From NCBI GenBank assembly GCA_018433835.1, contig JAHDQM010000056.1, positions 1 to 32,762 on the forward strand: DNA of 32,762 bases. Direction: 5' to 3'. The number at the start of each line of letters is the position of its first letter. The stretch's first letter is position 1. A program made the translations under genes and the position numbers. The notes below the pieces were generated by a model. The model saw only the letters and a list, made by a program, of their open reading frames with translations, searched no databases and was not told where the DNA came from. Below are positions 7,928 through 18,600 of this stretch, piece by piece. Origin of the DNA: Methanoculleus sp. Lineage in GTDB: Archaea > Halobacteriota > Methanomicrobia > Methanomicrobiales > Methanoculleaceae.

Positions 7928-9019
7928 ATGGGTTCGATACATATTAGAGTCATTGCGCTGGGAAGTTACAGCGACGCGTTCGTGCGGGCACGGCAGCAGG
8001 AAGAAGCGCGATTCAACGCCTTAAGGCCGGAGTTGAATGCGGCAATCACGGCTGTCAGAAACGCCGGCGACGATGCCGATTTCGGCGCGATCCTCGACGG
8101 CGTCCTTCCTCCGGAGCTGCGCCCGCCGCTGCAGGAGCGCCCGGGTCCCGGCGGGGACCGCCGGTCGTTTCTGCACTGGCTGAAAAAAAAGAGACAGCTT
8201 GAGTGGTTTTCATGGTATGAGGATTTTACCTGCGAACTGCTGCAGGAAGCGCTTGCCAACGCACGTGTAACCGCCCCCAAAAACACGCTGTTTATCATTC
8301 TTCTGGCGGAGTCGTACTTTACCGATATCAATGACCGACCCGGGCATACCACCGTTTCGCCGTTTTACGAGCCCGTCATGCAGGCTTTTTTAAACGGGAC
8401 CCTGCCCGAAGTCGAGCGGTTTTTGGTGACGCGGCGGCTTCGCAACATGAGCACGGATCCCGACGTTGTTACCTTTGCGGGTACCGTGATGTGGAAAAGG
8501 AGAATTGATGAAAAAGAGGAAGTGATCAATACCCTGCCGGTCTTCCACCGGGGCGATCTTGTCCTGCTGTGGGATAAACAGTTCACCGCACCTGTGGACG
8601 GAGTAAAAGAGTTGAAGCGTCATCCGGAAATGAATCCGCCGGACAGCATTTTTCACAGCGGTTTTACTCCCCGGGTGAACCCCATGCTCTCTCCCAGTTT
8701 TCGCATACCCTTCCGGGATACCGTGATCCGGTTTGGGGTGGATATTTGCCTGGATTCCATGGACGGGCACCGGGTGATGAAGGCGTGCTGTCCCGATCCG
8801 CCGGACATTCATGTGGTGATTGCGGCGGGCGGGTCGGCAAAACAGAATCTGTACCATGCTAAAAAATTGTTCCTTTTATGCGACAACGGATTAAAAGAAG
8901 CCCACCGCAGCGGCATTGTATTTTGCAAATTCGAAGGGGGAAGCTGGAGCGAAGTGAGCTTCAAACCTCTAAAATGGGCGACTCCCCTTATCTGGGGGCT
9001 GGGCGATTTTGAGATCTGA
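7928..9019 (+). CDS. Island gene B: divergent nitrilase-superfamily (carbon-nitrogen hydrolase fold) protein
   Basis: The start ATG 7928 is preferred over in-frame ATG 7913 because GAGGGG sits 7 bases before it; this gives 363 residues. The Glu-Lys-Cys triad of nitrilases can be matched: Glu128 in ILLAESYF, Lys217 in LLWDKQF after TFAGTVMW (compare the family GT-hydrophobic-W strand), and Cys274 in FGVDICLDS (compare the family G-x-x-IC-x-D nucleophile elbow), followed by a HVVIAAGG strand like the family's DVILVPAA segment. The spacing from Lys to Cys is about 20 residues longer than in typical nitrilases. Such enzymes hydrolyse or form amide bonds. The substrate is unknown. It is the only probable enzyme in the cassette, sits 11 bases before the giant DUF6603-type gene, and has no secretion signal. 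Confidence 0.6.
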   Translation: MGSIHIRVIALGSYSDAFVRARQQEEARFNALRPELNAAITAVRNAGDDADFGAILDGVLPPELRPPLQERPGPGGDRRSFLHWLKKKRQLEWFSWYEDFTCELLQEALANARVTAPKNTLFIILLAESYFTDINDRPGHTTVSPFYEPVMQAFLNGTLPEVERFLVTRRLRNMSTDPDVVTFAGTVMWKRRIDEKEEVINTLPVFHRGDLVLLWDKQFTAPVDGVKELKRHPEMNPPDSIFHSGFTPRVNPMLSPSFRIPFRDTVIRFGVDICLDSMDGHRVMKACCPDPPDIHVVIAAGGSAKQNLYHAKKLFLLCDNGLKEAHRSGIVFCKFEGGSWSEVSFKPLKWATPLIWGLGDFEI

Positions 9020-9030
9020 GGCGGGTGCGG

Positions 9031-12000
9031 ATGACGGATCTTGAGCGGTTGAGCGCGTATTTAAACTCCTTACTCCCTCACATCACCCTGACGGCGGAGG
9101 ATGGGCATCTGCCGGAGGAACTGCGAGAAGCGGTCGGCACTGCACCCGGCAGGAAAGTCTCCCTTGTTCTGCAGAGGGACGGCCTGGCATGCTCCGGTTC
9201 CGTGCTGGAGATCCGCGGCGGCAGTGAAGATGTATGGCCCATCCAGGGGCTCGACGACGCCTCAGTTGCCCTCGCGGAGGTACTCATCAGGCTGGAGAAC
9301 GGGGCACAGGAAACAGTTGTTTCGTGGAGCGCAAAAGGAACGGCTTCGTTTTCGTGCGGGCTCAAATTAGGGGTTCAACTCCGGCGCGTGGAAGGGCAGG
9401 CGGGCGCGTGGCGGCTTACGCTAGATCAGGATGCACCCCTGTCAGCGCTGCAGCTCATGCAGATCTGCGGCGAGCTTCCCTTTGCCCCGCCGGAAAAGCT
9501 GAATTTTATGAACGATGCGGTGAACGTATGCAAAGACCGCTTCGCCGTTACATTTTACCCGAATACAGAAACCACCTTTTGCGAGGAGTTCGGTCTCTCC
9601 AGCAGCGCCTCTTTGGAGTTGATCCCGGGGCTGCTGTGTTTCCAGGGGCTGGAGATCTGGGTCAATGCAGACACCTTCGGCTTCTGCATCAATCTCGTCG
9701 GCCGCCTGAAGATCGGCTCGATAGAGATGAAAGCAGGAGCGGGCGTAAGTTTCACCGAGGAATGGACGGTGTGGCTGGTCCCGGCCCCTCCCGCCGAAAC
9801 GTTCCCCGGCCTGGCCGATATAACGGCGTGGCTCGCCACGGCATGCAACATCAAGAATGGAGAGATAGGGGATGCATTCGGGCGGTTGAAACTGCCGGCG
9901 GATGCGTTCGACGCGGCCGTCAGCGCGGTTCGGGTCCGGGTGAACGCCAGAGAGTTTACCTTCATAGGGTTGTTGCTGGACAGCGTGATCAGGATCGGCG
10001 CCCTCGAACTGGGGGTGACGCTGAGCCTGCCTGAATCTGCCGTGCGCGGCGGGATGCGCAATAAAGAGTCGCTGAAAGCGTCCGATCTCCTGCAATCCCT
10101 CCTCCCCGAAACCGGTGCTCTTCCCGGCGAACTGACCGTCGTATCCGCAGATTTTTACGCGGCCCTGCGCGAAGGCCATTACGGGCTGTATCTGGCGCTT
10201 GCGGGGGTGTGGAGGGTCGGTCCCGTTTCCCTGGATAGCCTTGCTCTTTTATTGCGCTACCGCGATGAACTCTCCGGCAGCATACGGGGCCACATTTCTC
10301 TGGGGGATACGCACGTGAAGATGTCGGCCGAATACCGCTCCCCCGACGCAGGATGGTGCTTCAGCGGCGGTCTTGATCATGGCAGTACGCTCAAGATGGA
10401 GGACGTGACCCGGCTGCTGGAAGAGACGTTCGGCGTGCGGGAGGTTCCCGCTGCGGTGCGTTCTCTGCGGCTGGCGTCCTTTTCCATGGAATGCCAGACC
10501 GGTACGGGAGATTTCGATCTCCGGTGCGGCGGCAGCATCGAGGTGGACGATCGGGAAGTGGAGATAACGGCGGCAATCGCGTTAACGCACCGCTCTAGCG
10601 GTTATTCCGGCTTTTTCTCCGGTGAGGTTGTACTTGCGGGACACGTTTTTGACATGGCGTTTTATGAAGACGCCGATACCGACATGATCATCGCCTCCTA
10701 TCAACAGACGAAACAGGAGAAATGCAAACTCGGGGATCTTATCGCCGGTGTTTCGGCCCGCGCCGCCCGGGCTATTCCCGATAGTCTGGAGCTGGGGCTG
10801 GAAGAGGCGAAATTCGTATTCTACAGGACAGCCGGGGAAAAGAAATTTACGCTTGCGCTTTGTCCGGGCATGGAGATCGGCCTCTCCAACCTGCCGCTGC
10901 TCGGAGGGCAGCTCCCGCCCGGGTTCTCGCTGGGAGTGGGCCGTCTGCAGGTGGGCTATGCCTCCGCTGCTTTTACCGGGGAAGAGGCGGAGCAGATTAA
11001 CGCCCGTCTTCCCGCCGCCCTCTCTCCTCTGGCGGCGGACGGCCTCAGCGCAGGAGTATACCTCTCCGGCGATTTGATGGTGGGAGGCACGCCGCTGCCC
11101 CTGCTGCTTGCTGCAGGAGCGGCGGAAACAAAAGACGGCAAAGAGGATTCCCCGGCGCCGTCGCAGGAAGAGAAGATCAAATGGATAGACGTGCAAAAGC
11201 AGTTTGGGTTTCTGCAGTTCCGGCGTGTCGGGATCACGCTGGAGGACAACAACCTGCTGTTTTTACTGGATGCATCACTCCTGCTCGGCCCGGTTACGCT
11301 CTCCCTGGATGGACTGACGGCGGGCGCATCCCTCTCCGGTTCGACCCCGGTATTCGAGTTGCGGGGGCTCGGAATCGCATATAACCAGCCGCCGCTGCGC
11401 ATCTCCGGCGCCATCCTGAAGGTTCGGCCCGCCGCCGGCGTCAGCTTCCAGTATGACGGCATGGTGACAATCCAGGCGGAAAAGTGGACGATGACGGGAA
11501 TCGCTTCTTATGCGCAAATCGGTGACGGTTTACCTGCCTTTTTCGTCTTTGCCCGATTGGAAGGCGCCCTGGGTGGTTTGCCGGCCTTCAGGATTGAAGG
11601 GTTGATGGGCGGTTTCGGCTTCAACCGGGAGCTTGCGCTGCCGTCCCTTGAAGAGCTGCCGGATTTTCCCCTGCTGGATGGAGGCGCTGCCCGCGCCGGA
11701 GGCCGCAAGGAGGACGCGCTTGCCGTTTTGCAGGTGCTGGAGGGGAGGGCGGCCTCCCCATCCGGCAGGATAAAGCAATGGATCGCTCCCAGGCCGGGCA
11801 GCTACTGGCTGGCCGCGGGCATGCGCTTTTCATCCTTCGAATTGATTTACGGCAACCTGCTCGCTGTTGCCGAATTCGGGGACGATTTGCATTTTTCTCT
11901 GCTGGGTCTGGCATGGATGCGCCTGCCGCAGCAGGCAAGCGACGAACAGAGTTATGTGTATGCGGAACTTAAAATAGCCGCGGTACTGCGTCCCGGGGAA

Positions 12001-13359
12001 GGAATTCTCTCGATCCGCTCCGAACTTACGCCTGATTCGTACCTTTTAACAAAGGACTGCCGCCTGACGGGAGGGATTGCATTTTGCCTGTGGTTCGGCG
12101 ATAATCCCCACGCCGGGCAGTTCGTGCTGACCATCGGCGGGTACCATCCCGCGTTCCGCGCGCCCGATTTTTATCCGTCCGTACCTGAAGTCGGTTTCAA
12201 CTGGGCGGTAAGCGAGGGCGTGACGATCAAAGGCGAAACGTATTTTGCCCTTACCCCGTCCTGCGGCATGGCTGGAGGCAGCCTGGAGGTGCTTTTTGCC
12301 AGAGGAAACCTGTGCGCGTGGTTTACCGCGCACGCGAACCTGCTGGTGGCCTGGAGCCCGTTCTCGTTCCTGGCGGAGATCAGCGTGGAGATTGGCGTCT
12401 GCTGCCGGCTTGAACTGTTATGCTGTCATAAGACGATCACGCTTTCACTGGGAGCCGCACTGACCTTATGGGGTCCCCCGCTGGGCGGCAGGGTCAAGGT
12501 GCATCTGTCGTTCATCAGTTTTACCGTTCACTTCGGGTCGGACGGCGCCCTGGATAGAAATTACGAACCTCTGGCGTGGCAGGACTTTCGAGCCCTGCTG
12601 CCACGGGACAATATCTGTACCATAGCGGCCGGTGCAGGTCTTTGCAACGTGCTCGACCGGGGTGATCACGAAGAAATATGGGTGGTGCGCGGCGGGGAAT
12701 TCACGTTCTTTACCCGGAGCGCCATTCCCGCAAGCCATGTGCAACTAGGAGACGCCACGCAGCACGATTTTACCGATGAGAGCGGCGGCATCAACATACG
12801 GCCGATGAACAAACGGGGGGTTGTTTCCGCCTATCGTCTGGAAATACTTCACCAGGGCGTCCCTCTGACGAGAGCGGAGCTGGGGCGCTGGGCGGCAAGC
12901 CCCCATACCGAGGCCCTTCCCCGGGCGTTATGGGGCGTCCCGTTAACAAGGGACGACAGATTTGTCCAGAATCCGACGACACCCGGGGCGGAGTTGCTGC
13001 CCGACAGGCTCTGCGGGTTGACTGTTTCCGCGCCCGCACCCGAATTGAGTGATGTACTTGGCCCGGTGCCGGGCCGGGTGCTCATGGTGGAATACATCGA
13101 TTTGCCCGAAGGCCCGGCGCAGATGCCGCTGCACGAGGGCGTGGCGCCGTCCGATGATTTTGCCGGGGTGTACAACGACCGGTCGGTGGGGGAGATTCTC
13201 GGGATTGCAGCGGCCGGGCGGAAGCGCGTCCGAATCTACGAGGCACTGGCGTGCGGCGGCATCTATCGCGGGCGCAGCGATGCTATGACGGAGATGGCCG
13301 TGCAGGCGGAGACGCTTTTTTGCGATGCGCCGCTGACATTGACCGGGGAGGAGTCATGA
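9031..13359 (+). CDS. Island gene C: giant DUF6603-type protein
   Basis: ATG 9031 follows GAGGCGG by 7 bases and yields 1442 residues; GTG 9025 is less likely. The protein is almost all predicted beta-strand, with alternating hydrophobic residues and many Gly. Residues about 340-600 hold at least three diverged units of some 105-110 residues, each opening with a Leu-rich helix after a S/C-x-LK-x-xDL type start (near 346, 451, 563). From about 920 to 1180 lies the part I recognise as DUF6603, with GGYHPAF, GFNWAVSEG, KGETYFALTPSCGMAGG and LWGPPLGGRVKVH. A cysteine-rich CCRLELLCC stretch falls within it. DUF6603 has no known function; it occurs in large bacterial and fungal proteins. No signal peptide or membrane helix is evident. 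The stop overlaps the next gene. Confidence 0.75.
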   Translation: MTDLERLSAYLNSLLPHITLTAEDGHLPEELREAVGTAPGRKVSLVLQRDGLACSGSVLEIRGGSEDVWPIQGLDDASVALAEVLIRLENGAQETVVSWSAKGTASFSCGLKLGVQLRRVEGQAGAWRLTLDQDAPLSALQLMQICGELPFAPPEKLNFMNDAVNVCKDRFAVTFYPNTETTFCEEFGLSSSASLELIPGLLCFQGLEIWVNADTFGFCINLVGRLKIGSIEMKAGAGVSFTEEWTVWLVPAPPAETFPGLADITAWLATACNIKNGEIGDAFGRLKLPADAFDAAVSAVRVRVNAREFTFIGLLLDSVIRIGALELGVTLSLPESAVRGGMRNKESLKASDLLQSLLPETGALPGELTVVSADFYAALREGHYGLYLALAGVWRVGPVSLDSLALLLRYRDELSGSIRGHISLGDTHVKMSAEYRSPDAGWCFSGGLDHGSTLKMEDVTRLLEETFGVREVPAAVRSLRLASFSMECQTGTGDFDLRCGGSIEVDDREVEITAAIALTHRSSGYSGFFSGEVVLAGHVFDMAFYEDADTDMIIASYQQTKQEKCKLGDLIAGVSARAARAIPDSLELGLEEAKFVFYRTAGEKKFTLALCPGMEIGLSNLPLLGGQLPPGFSLGVGRLQVGYASAAFTGEEAEQINARLPAALSPLAADGLSAGVYLSGDLMVGGTPLPLLLAAGAAETKDGKEDSPAPSQEEKIKWIDVQKQFGFLQFRRVGITLEDNNLLFLLDASLLLGPVTLSLDGLTAGASLSGSTPVFELRGLGIAYNQPPLRISGAILKVRPAAGVSFQYDGMVTIQAEKWTMTGIASYAQIGDGLPAFFVFARLEGALGGLPAFRIEGLMGGFGFNRELALPSLEELPDFPLLDGGAARAGGRKEDALAVLQVLEGRAASPSGRIKQWIAPRPGSYWLAAGMRFSSFELIYGNLLAVAEFGDDLHFSLLGLAWMRLPQQASDEQSYVYAELKIAAVLRPGEGILSIRSELTPDSYLLTKDCRLTGGIAFCLWFGDNPHAGQFVLTIGGYHPAFRAPDFYPSVPEVGFNWAVSEGVTIKGETYFALTPSCGMAGGSLEVLFARGNLCAWFTAHANLLVAWSPFSFLAEISVEIGVCCRLELLCCHKTITLSLGAALTLWGPPLGGRVKVHLSFISFTVHFGSDGALDRNYEPLAWQDFRALLPRDNICTIAAGAGLCNVLDRGDHEEIWVVRGGEFTFFTRSAIPASHVQLGDATQHDFTDESGGINIRPMNKRGVVSAYRLEILHQGVPLTRAELGRWAASPHTEALPRALWGVPLTRDDRFVQNPTTPGAELLPDRLCGLTVSAPAPELSDVLGPVPGRVLMVEYIDLPEGPAQMPLHEGVAPSDDFAGVYNDRSVGEILGIAAAGRKRVRIYEALACGGIYRGRSDAMTEMAVQAETLFCDAPLTLTGEES

Positions 13360-13361
13360 GG

Positions 13362-15656
13362 ATGAATTCGGCAAAAACAATCTGGGCGGACGAACTGTGC
13401 ATCTACGACAGTTGTACTCCCTCCTTGAAGGGAGGGACATGGGAGATTCGTCTGACGCAGGAGCTGGTCGAAGACGGTGCTCTGCTGGCCGGGGAGCCGA
13501 TCGGGGCCCGTCAGGAATTTGTCGTGAGTGCGCCCCAGTTCGGGCTGGAACCGGACCTGATCGTCGGCCGGTATCCGCCGCCGGGAAGTGTGGGGGCATG
13601 GTCCGGCACTCTGCCCCATATCGTGCTGAAGGACCCCACGTTGCCCTGGGCGCGGCCGCTCTCAGGCCGCAGCGATCCTCGCACACCGTGGCTGGCCCTG
13701 ATGGTCTTTAAAGACCCGGAACTCAAAGGGGATGACGGCGGGCAGGACGCAACCAGAGCGATCACCTCCACGGTGAGAGACTTCATGCATGCCGGGTCGA
13801 CAACCCTTGTTCCCCGGCTGGAAGTATCCCCGGAGAGCAGCCTCGACGACCCCTGCACGTACATAAAGATCCCGGTGGAGCTGTTCCTTAAGATTGCGCC
13901 GCGCCTTGACGAACTGAAATTTTTAGCCCACTGCCGGCAATCGGGAGTGGAAGACAAACCCGCCGTGAATCTTCCTCGCGACGGCCTGACGGCGGTTTTG
14001 CTCGCCGGACGTCTTCCGGCGGTGTCGGAGCGGGATGGGGAAAAGCCCGTTAAGCATATCGTCCATCTGGTTTCACTCGAAGGAATGGAGCCGTATCTTC
14101 CCGGTGAAGCGGATATAGGGTCTTTTCAAGACGTGGCGCTCCTTTCGCTGGCAAGCTGGTGCTTTTACACCACTCCCGGCACTCCGGGTGATTTTAAATC
14201 CCTCATGCTGAACGTTGCTGCAGCCGCTTATGAGCACGGGAAAGCAAAGCCGGAAAATTTCAGCCTGCATCTTCCTGAACTGAAGGTTGAGGGGGACGGC
14301 GACGAAGCAGCCGCAGACGTAAACCGGAGATTGCAGGCCGGTTACGTGCCGTTGTGCTATCACGCACGAACCGGGGAGGAGAGTTTCGCCTGGTATCGCG
14401 GCCCGCTGGCGCCGTTTCAACAGAAGCCCCTGCTGAAAACAGCGCCGTTCTTCACGGCCGACGCCGCCATGATTTACGATCAAACAAACGGGATATTCGA
14501 CCTTTCGCTCGCGGCTGCGTGGGAAGCCGGGCGTACCGCGGCTTTGTCCGATCCGAGCTTCGGCCGGCACCTGCTGGTATTGCGTGCGGCGGGCCAGCGG
14601 TTCGTGGATACGCTGCAGAATCGCTTGCGCAGTTCTTATTTCGGCGAAAGGAACGTCGAAGATTTCCACAAAGAAAACACCATGAGCGTACAGTTTGGCA
14701 CTCTGCTGGACGGACGGCTCTTTGAGGAGATCGGCAGGCCGCCGGTGCCGGGCCAGGCCGGAACGGCGCTGCAGAGGGCTGTCTACGGGACGGACCCGGT
14801 GCAGGAGATGAGAGAGTGCATGGACGATCCGGAAGTGCGGGAGAGGGTATACGCGGCGGTTCAGGGGGAGCTGGAGCCGGTGGCCCGATGGCTGGGGAAA
14901 CTGCTTCTGCTTTATCCGGTTCCCTTCGACTATCTGGTGGCGGATGAAAGACTGTTGCCGGTGGAGTCGCTGCGCTTCTTTTACCTGGACATGGATTGGC
15001 TGGACGCCCTGGTAGACGGGGCGATGAGCATCGGGCTTGAGTCCAGCCGCCAGACCGCGTTTTCCGGAATGATCAAAAAGGTGGCGCAGGACGCAGCGCT
15101 GCGCTCCCTCTGTGCGCTACGGGGAGGAGCTTGCGGTACCGCCTCGTCCGGCGCCGCTCCTCCCGGGCCTATGTGCGGGTTTTTGCTCCGCTCTGCAGTG
15201 GCGGCGGGGTGGCCCAATATGGTCGTGCGCCCGTACGACGGGGCGGGGAATGCCCTGCGCATTCTGCGCCTCGACCACCTATCCCCAAACGTGCTTTTTT
15301 GCGTGTTTGAGACCGTTCCGCACCGCATCGAGTTCGGCGAACCGCAGGACGGATCGGGCTTCGGCGTGCGGGAGGACGGCACCGTAACCCTTCGTCAGGC
15401 CGTCCCCGGGTACGACAACGGCGGCAGGAGCATCGGCACCCGGATAGGAAGTTTCCCGCTGTTATCCGGGCCCGGCTGCATGCGGGACGGACGGGTGCTG
15501 AATCTGCTGCCCGGCTCACCCGACGGACTGCTGGGCAGGATGGCGGCGGCCATGGGTAAAGATACGCTGCCCGGGGGCGTGCTGACACCCGGCGCACTAT
15601 CGATGCAACTTGGCAAGCCGCCCGAGACGATGGTCTTTCACTGCCCGCAGCAATGA
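13362..15656 (+). CDS. Island gene D: large uncharacterised protein
   Basis: ATG 13362 has GGGGAGGAG 8 bases upstream; ATG 13356 overlaps the previous stop as ATGA but is only two bases from the ribosome site. The product is about 764 residues, acidic to neutral, without signal peptide or membrane spans. Conserved-looking blocks are LPHIVLKDPTLPWARP near the N-terminus, YPVPFDYLVADERLLP and FFYLDMDWLDALVDGA in the middle, MCGFLLRSAVAAGWPNMVV near residue 600, and NVLFCVFETVPHRIEFGEP after it. I have an impression of similar segments in uncharacterised bacterial proteins near DUF6603 genes but cannot name a family. Translational coupling to the giant gene before it argues they act together. 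Confidence 0.7.
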   Translation: MNSAKTIWADELCIYDSCTPSLKGGTWEIRLTQELVEDGALLAGEPIGARQEFVVSAPQFGLEPDLIVGRYPPPGSVGAWSGTLPHIVLKDPTLPWARPLSGRSDPRTPWLALMVFKDPELKGDDGGQDATRAITSTVRDFMHAGSTTLVPRLEVSPESSLDDPCTYIKIPVELFLKIAPRLDELKFLAHCRQSGVEDKPAVNLPRDGLTAVLLAGRLPAVSERDGEKPVKHIVHLVSLEGMEPYLPGEADIGSFQDVALLSLASWCFYTTPGTPGDFKSLMLNVAAAAYEHGKAKPENFSLHLPELKVEGDGDEAAADVNRRLQAGYVPLCYHARTGEESFAWYRGPLAPFQQKPLLKTAPFFTADAAMIYDQTNGIFDLSLAAAWEAGRTAALSDPSFGRHLLVLRAAGQRFVDTLQNRLRSSYFGERNVEDFHKENTMSVQFGTLLDGRLFEEIGRPPVPGQAGTALQRAVYGTDPVQEMRECMDDPEVRERVYAAVQGELEPVARWLGKLLLLYPVPFDYLVADERLLPVESLRFFYLDMDWLDALVDGAMSIGLESSRQTAFSGMIKKVAQDAALRSLCALRGGACGTASSGAAPPGPMCGFLLRSAVAAGWPNMVVRPYDGAGNALRILRLDHLSPNVLFCVFETVPHRIEFGEPQDGSGFGVREDGTVTLRQAVPGYDNGGRSIGTRIGSFPLLSGPGCMRDGRVLNLLPGSPDGLLGRMAAAMGKDTLPGGVLTPGALSMQLGKPPETMVFHCPQQ

Positions 15657-15679
15657 AAAATACAAAAAGGAGGGATTGC

Positions 15680-18600
15680 ATGCAAGAGACCCTTATTGTC
15701 CCCGTTGACCTTGACGCGCTCGCGGCTAACGAAGCGGTGATCAGGCGGGACAGTTTCCGCTGGTGGACGTTCAACTACAATGCGCTTTCCCGGTATAAAT
15801 CGGCCGAACCGCTGGCCTTTAACCAGTATGTCGGGGGGCAGAAGCCCGGCGTATATCTTCACTGGGTGCTGCCACGTGCCCTGCGCACCGGCTTTGAGGA
15901 GAAGAACGCTGTCCGCTATCCGCTGGTACCCAACCGTTGGCTGGTCATCCGCCGCGGCAGCGACACCACAAAAAGCTGGGTGCTGGAGAGCGACTGCCCC
16001 ACATGCCCGGAAACACCGCCGGAAACGGCCGCCCAAACAAGCGCTTACTTGATCGATCCCGGCATCCTGGCCATGTGGAAGGACTGCGCCGATTCCCGGC
16101 GGAAAAACGCCAATATCTCCTCGGCCGATCCCCATGAGCCCATTACCGTCAACCTGGGTATTCCTTTCCCGCTGGAGAACTGGCGCGAGCAGGCTTCCGA
16201 AACGATGTTTTTGACCGCTCTGGCGCCTTCAAACGCGGAATTCAGCATTTACGTGGCGCATAACCGCAATATTTTCTCCTTTTACGACGACCTTGCAGGG
16301 ATCGACAAAGATACACTCAGTTATTTTGTAGCGGGCTGGTACTCCGATCCCGGCAAGGATGTCGTTCGTACCGGTCCCCGGGGCTTTACCGGCAAGGATA
16401 CGCAGGCGGAAGTGCTGGAGACGCTCGGATGGTCTTTGACGGAGGGTGAGGTGCCCCAACAGATTGAAAGAAGCATCTACTCCGGCTCGGTGTTTTCGAT
16501 TGCCTGGGAACGGGCGGGCGTAGCGCCGCAGGATGACCCCCTGGAGGAGATCAGGCAGAGCAAAAAACTGAATGTGGCCGTTGGGAACAACACCGTCGAC
16601 GCCTTCAGCGCTCTGCTGGCCAGCCAGCTTTCCGGTTATCAGGACGCCGGACGCACCGCTGCACTGCTGCGCGCATTCCAGTACAATCTGCTGCACGTCC
16701 TCGACGAGCCGGGTGGCGAAGCGATGCTGGACAAAAAGGTGCGGGACGCGTGGTTTTCCTCCAGACCGGGAGGTTATCGGTGGGAACTCGCCGCACGCCG
16801 TGCCGAAGGCGGCAATCACGGCGGAAAAGAACTTGAACTCACCGGGCGGGAGGAGGATCTCCTGCTCCGGCTCAATGCGGATCAAAACGCCTACGAGCGG
16901 GAGGCGGCGGAACTTGTTCAGCTGCAGTGGGATCTGCACGCGGCATGGTGGAAGAAAGGACATCTCCGGAATATTTTCCCGAACCAGACCGGCTATCGCA
17001 GCGAAGATTTCGACGGGCTGCTGGATGCGGCCAATCCCGCTTCCCTGTTGTCCCGCGTGCGCCGGCAGCTGGAGAAGGTAGATGCACTTGCGCAAAAATT
17101 GCCACGCCCGCTTCCCGAAGGGAACGGGAAAGAAGGGGAACAGGCGGCTTTTTTAAGGGGTATTGAAGCGTTCGCGCAGAGAAACAGCATCGACCCCGAG
17201 AAACAGTTGAAAGCGGTGGCCAAGGCACGTTACTGGCAGGGAACAGATCCGGTGATGGTCATTGCCGGAGTACAGCCTGCGAAAGAAGCAGACCCCGGCG
17301 TGAACCTGAACGTGCGCCTGGGCAGCCAGTTAATCACTGGATTCAGCATAGCAGGGATCGACGTCGAGGCCTCCCGGCTCGTTGAAAAGATGCCGCCGTT
17401 GCCCAACCGGGAGGCCCTGCCCGGGGCGGCGGCAGATCTTTTCGTAGAATTTCTGCTCTTAGACCCGGAAAGCGCACAATTTGCGGCCTCGTTGCCGGGG
17501 CAGTCTGTGGGTGCGCTGAAAGAAAGGATTTGCCGGCATAATTACGGGGATTACCTGGGTGTTCTGCCGCAAAAGGGGCTGGAGCAGTGGTCCCAGCCCT
17601 GGAGCCCCATCTTCATGGAATGGAGAGTCAGGTATATCCACGTGCCGCACGAGGCGGAAGGGAAGAAGAACTGGCTTTTCGACGGGATCGATTATATCCT
17701 GGACGACAATGCCGCTGGCGACGGCAAAATCGTTCAGATCGGAGGAATTTCCCCGCTGAGTACGCATATCAGACACACCTTCAAAGAGCGGCTGCGGGAA
17801 TTCATAAGCGGCGGCGGGGAGAGCAAAGGGTATGCGCAGCTCGACGAATGGATGCGCAAGGTGGACGGCTGGTGTTTCGTATCGCAGGAGTTAACGGGCT
17901 TTCGTGCGATGCTTGCCCAGCGTGACGCCCGCACCTTTCGAGCGCCCGGCGGTGGCATGAAAGAGGCAGTGGCGGATACGGTTCCGTTTTTATTGAACGA
18001 TGTGCTCTCTGATTTTTACGGGATTTGCCAGGGCCAGATCTTCTTTACCGATTTAATGTTGTACGATAAATTCGGACGGGTGCTGGATCTGACGCGCTCC
18101 GAAACCGGATCGGGGCTCTATAAACACGAGAATTTTCCGCTCCTGCGTGACGCGGCCATGCTGCCGCCGCGCAGCCTTCAGCCGGCGGTTACGGCTCCCG
18201 CGCAGCTGCCGCCGCGCCTGCTTCAGCATATGCGCCTGGAGGTTCTTTTAAGCGATCAGCGAGACGACAACCTGATTTTAGGAGAAAGCCCCCATGTCAA
18301 CCCCATTTGCGGATGGATACTGATGAATCATCTGGACCACGGGCTGCTCCTTTATGCACCGGATGGTTCGGCTATGGGAGAATTGCGCTTGTTGAAGCCG
18401 GTCCGGGGGGAGAAGCACGTGGCCTGGTCGCCCCCGGTACACGGTGAAATACGGACGCTGCTGCAGATTCGTGAGTTGTTCCCCCACCTCGGTGCATTTG
18501 TTGCCGGGCTGGTCGGACGGGGAGAAGCGGAATTTTCCGCGTTTTTGGAGACGATCGACAGGGCAATGTGGACGTTGGAGCCGCTGGGGGAGCGGAGCGA

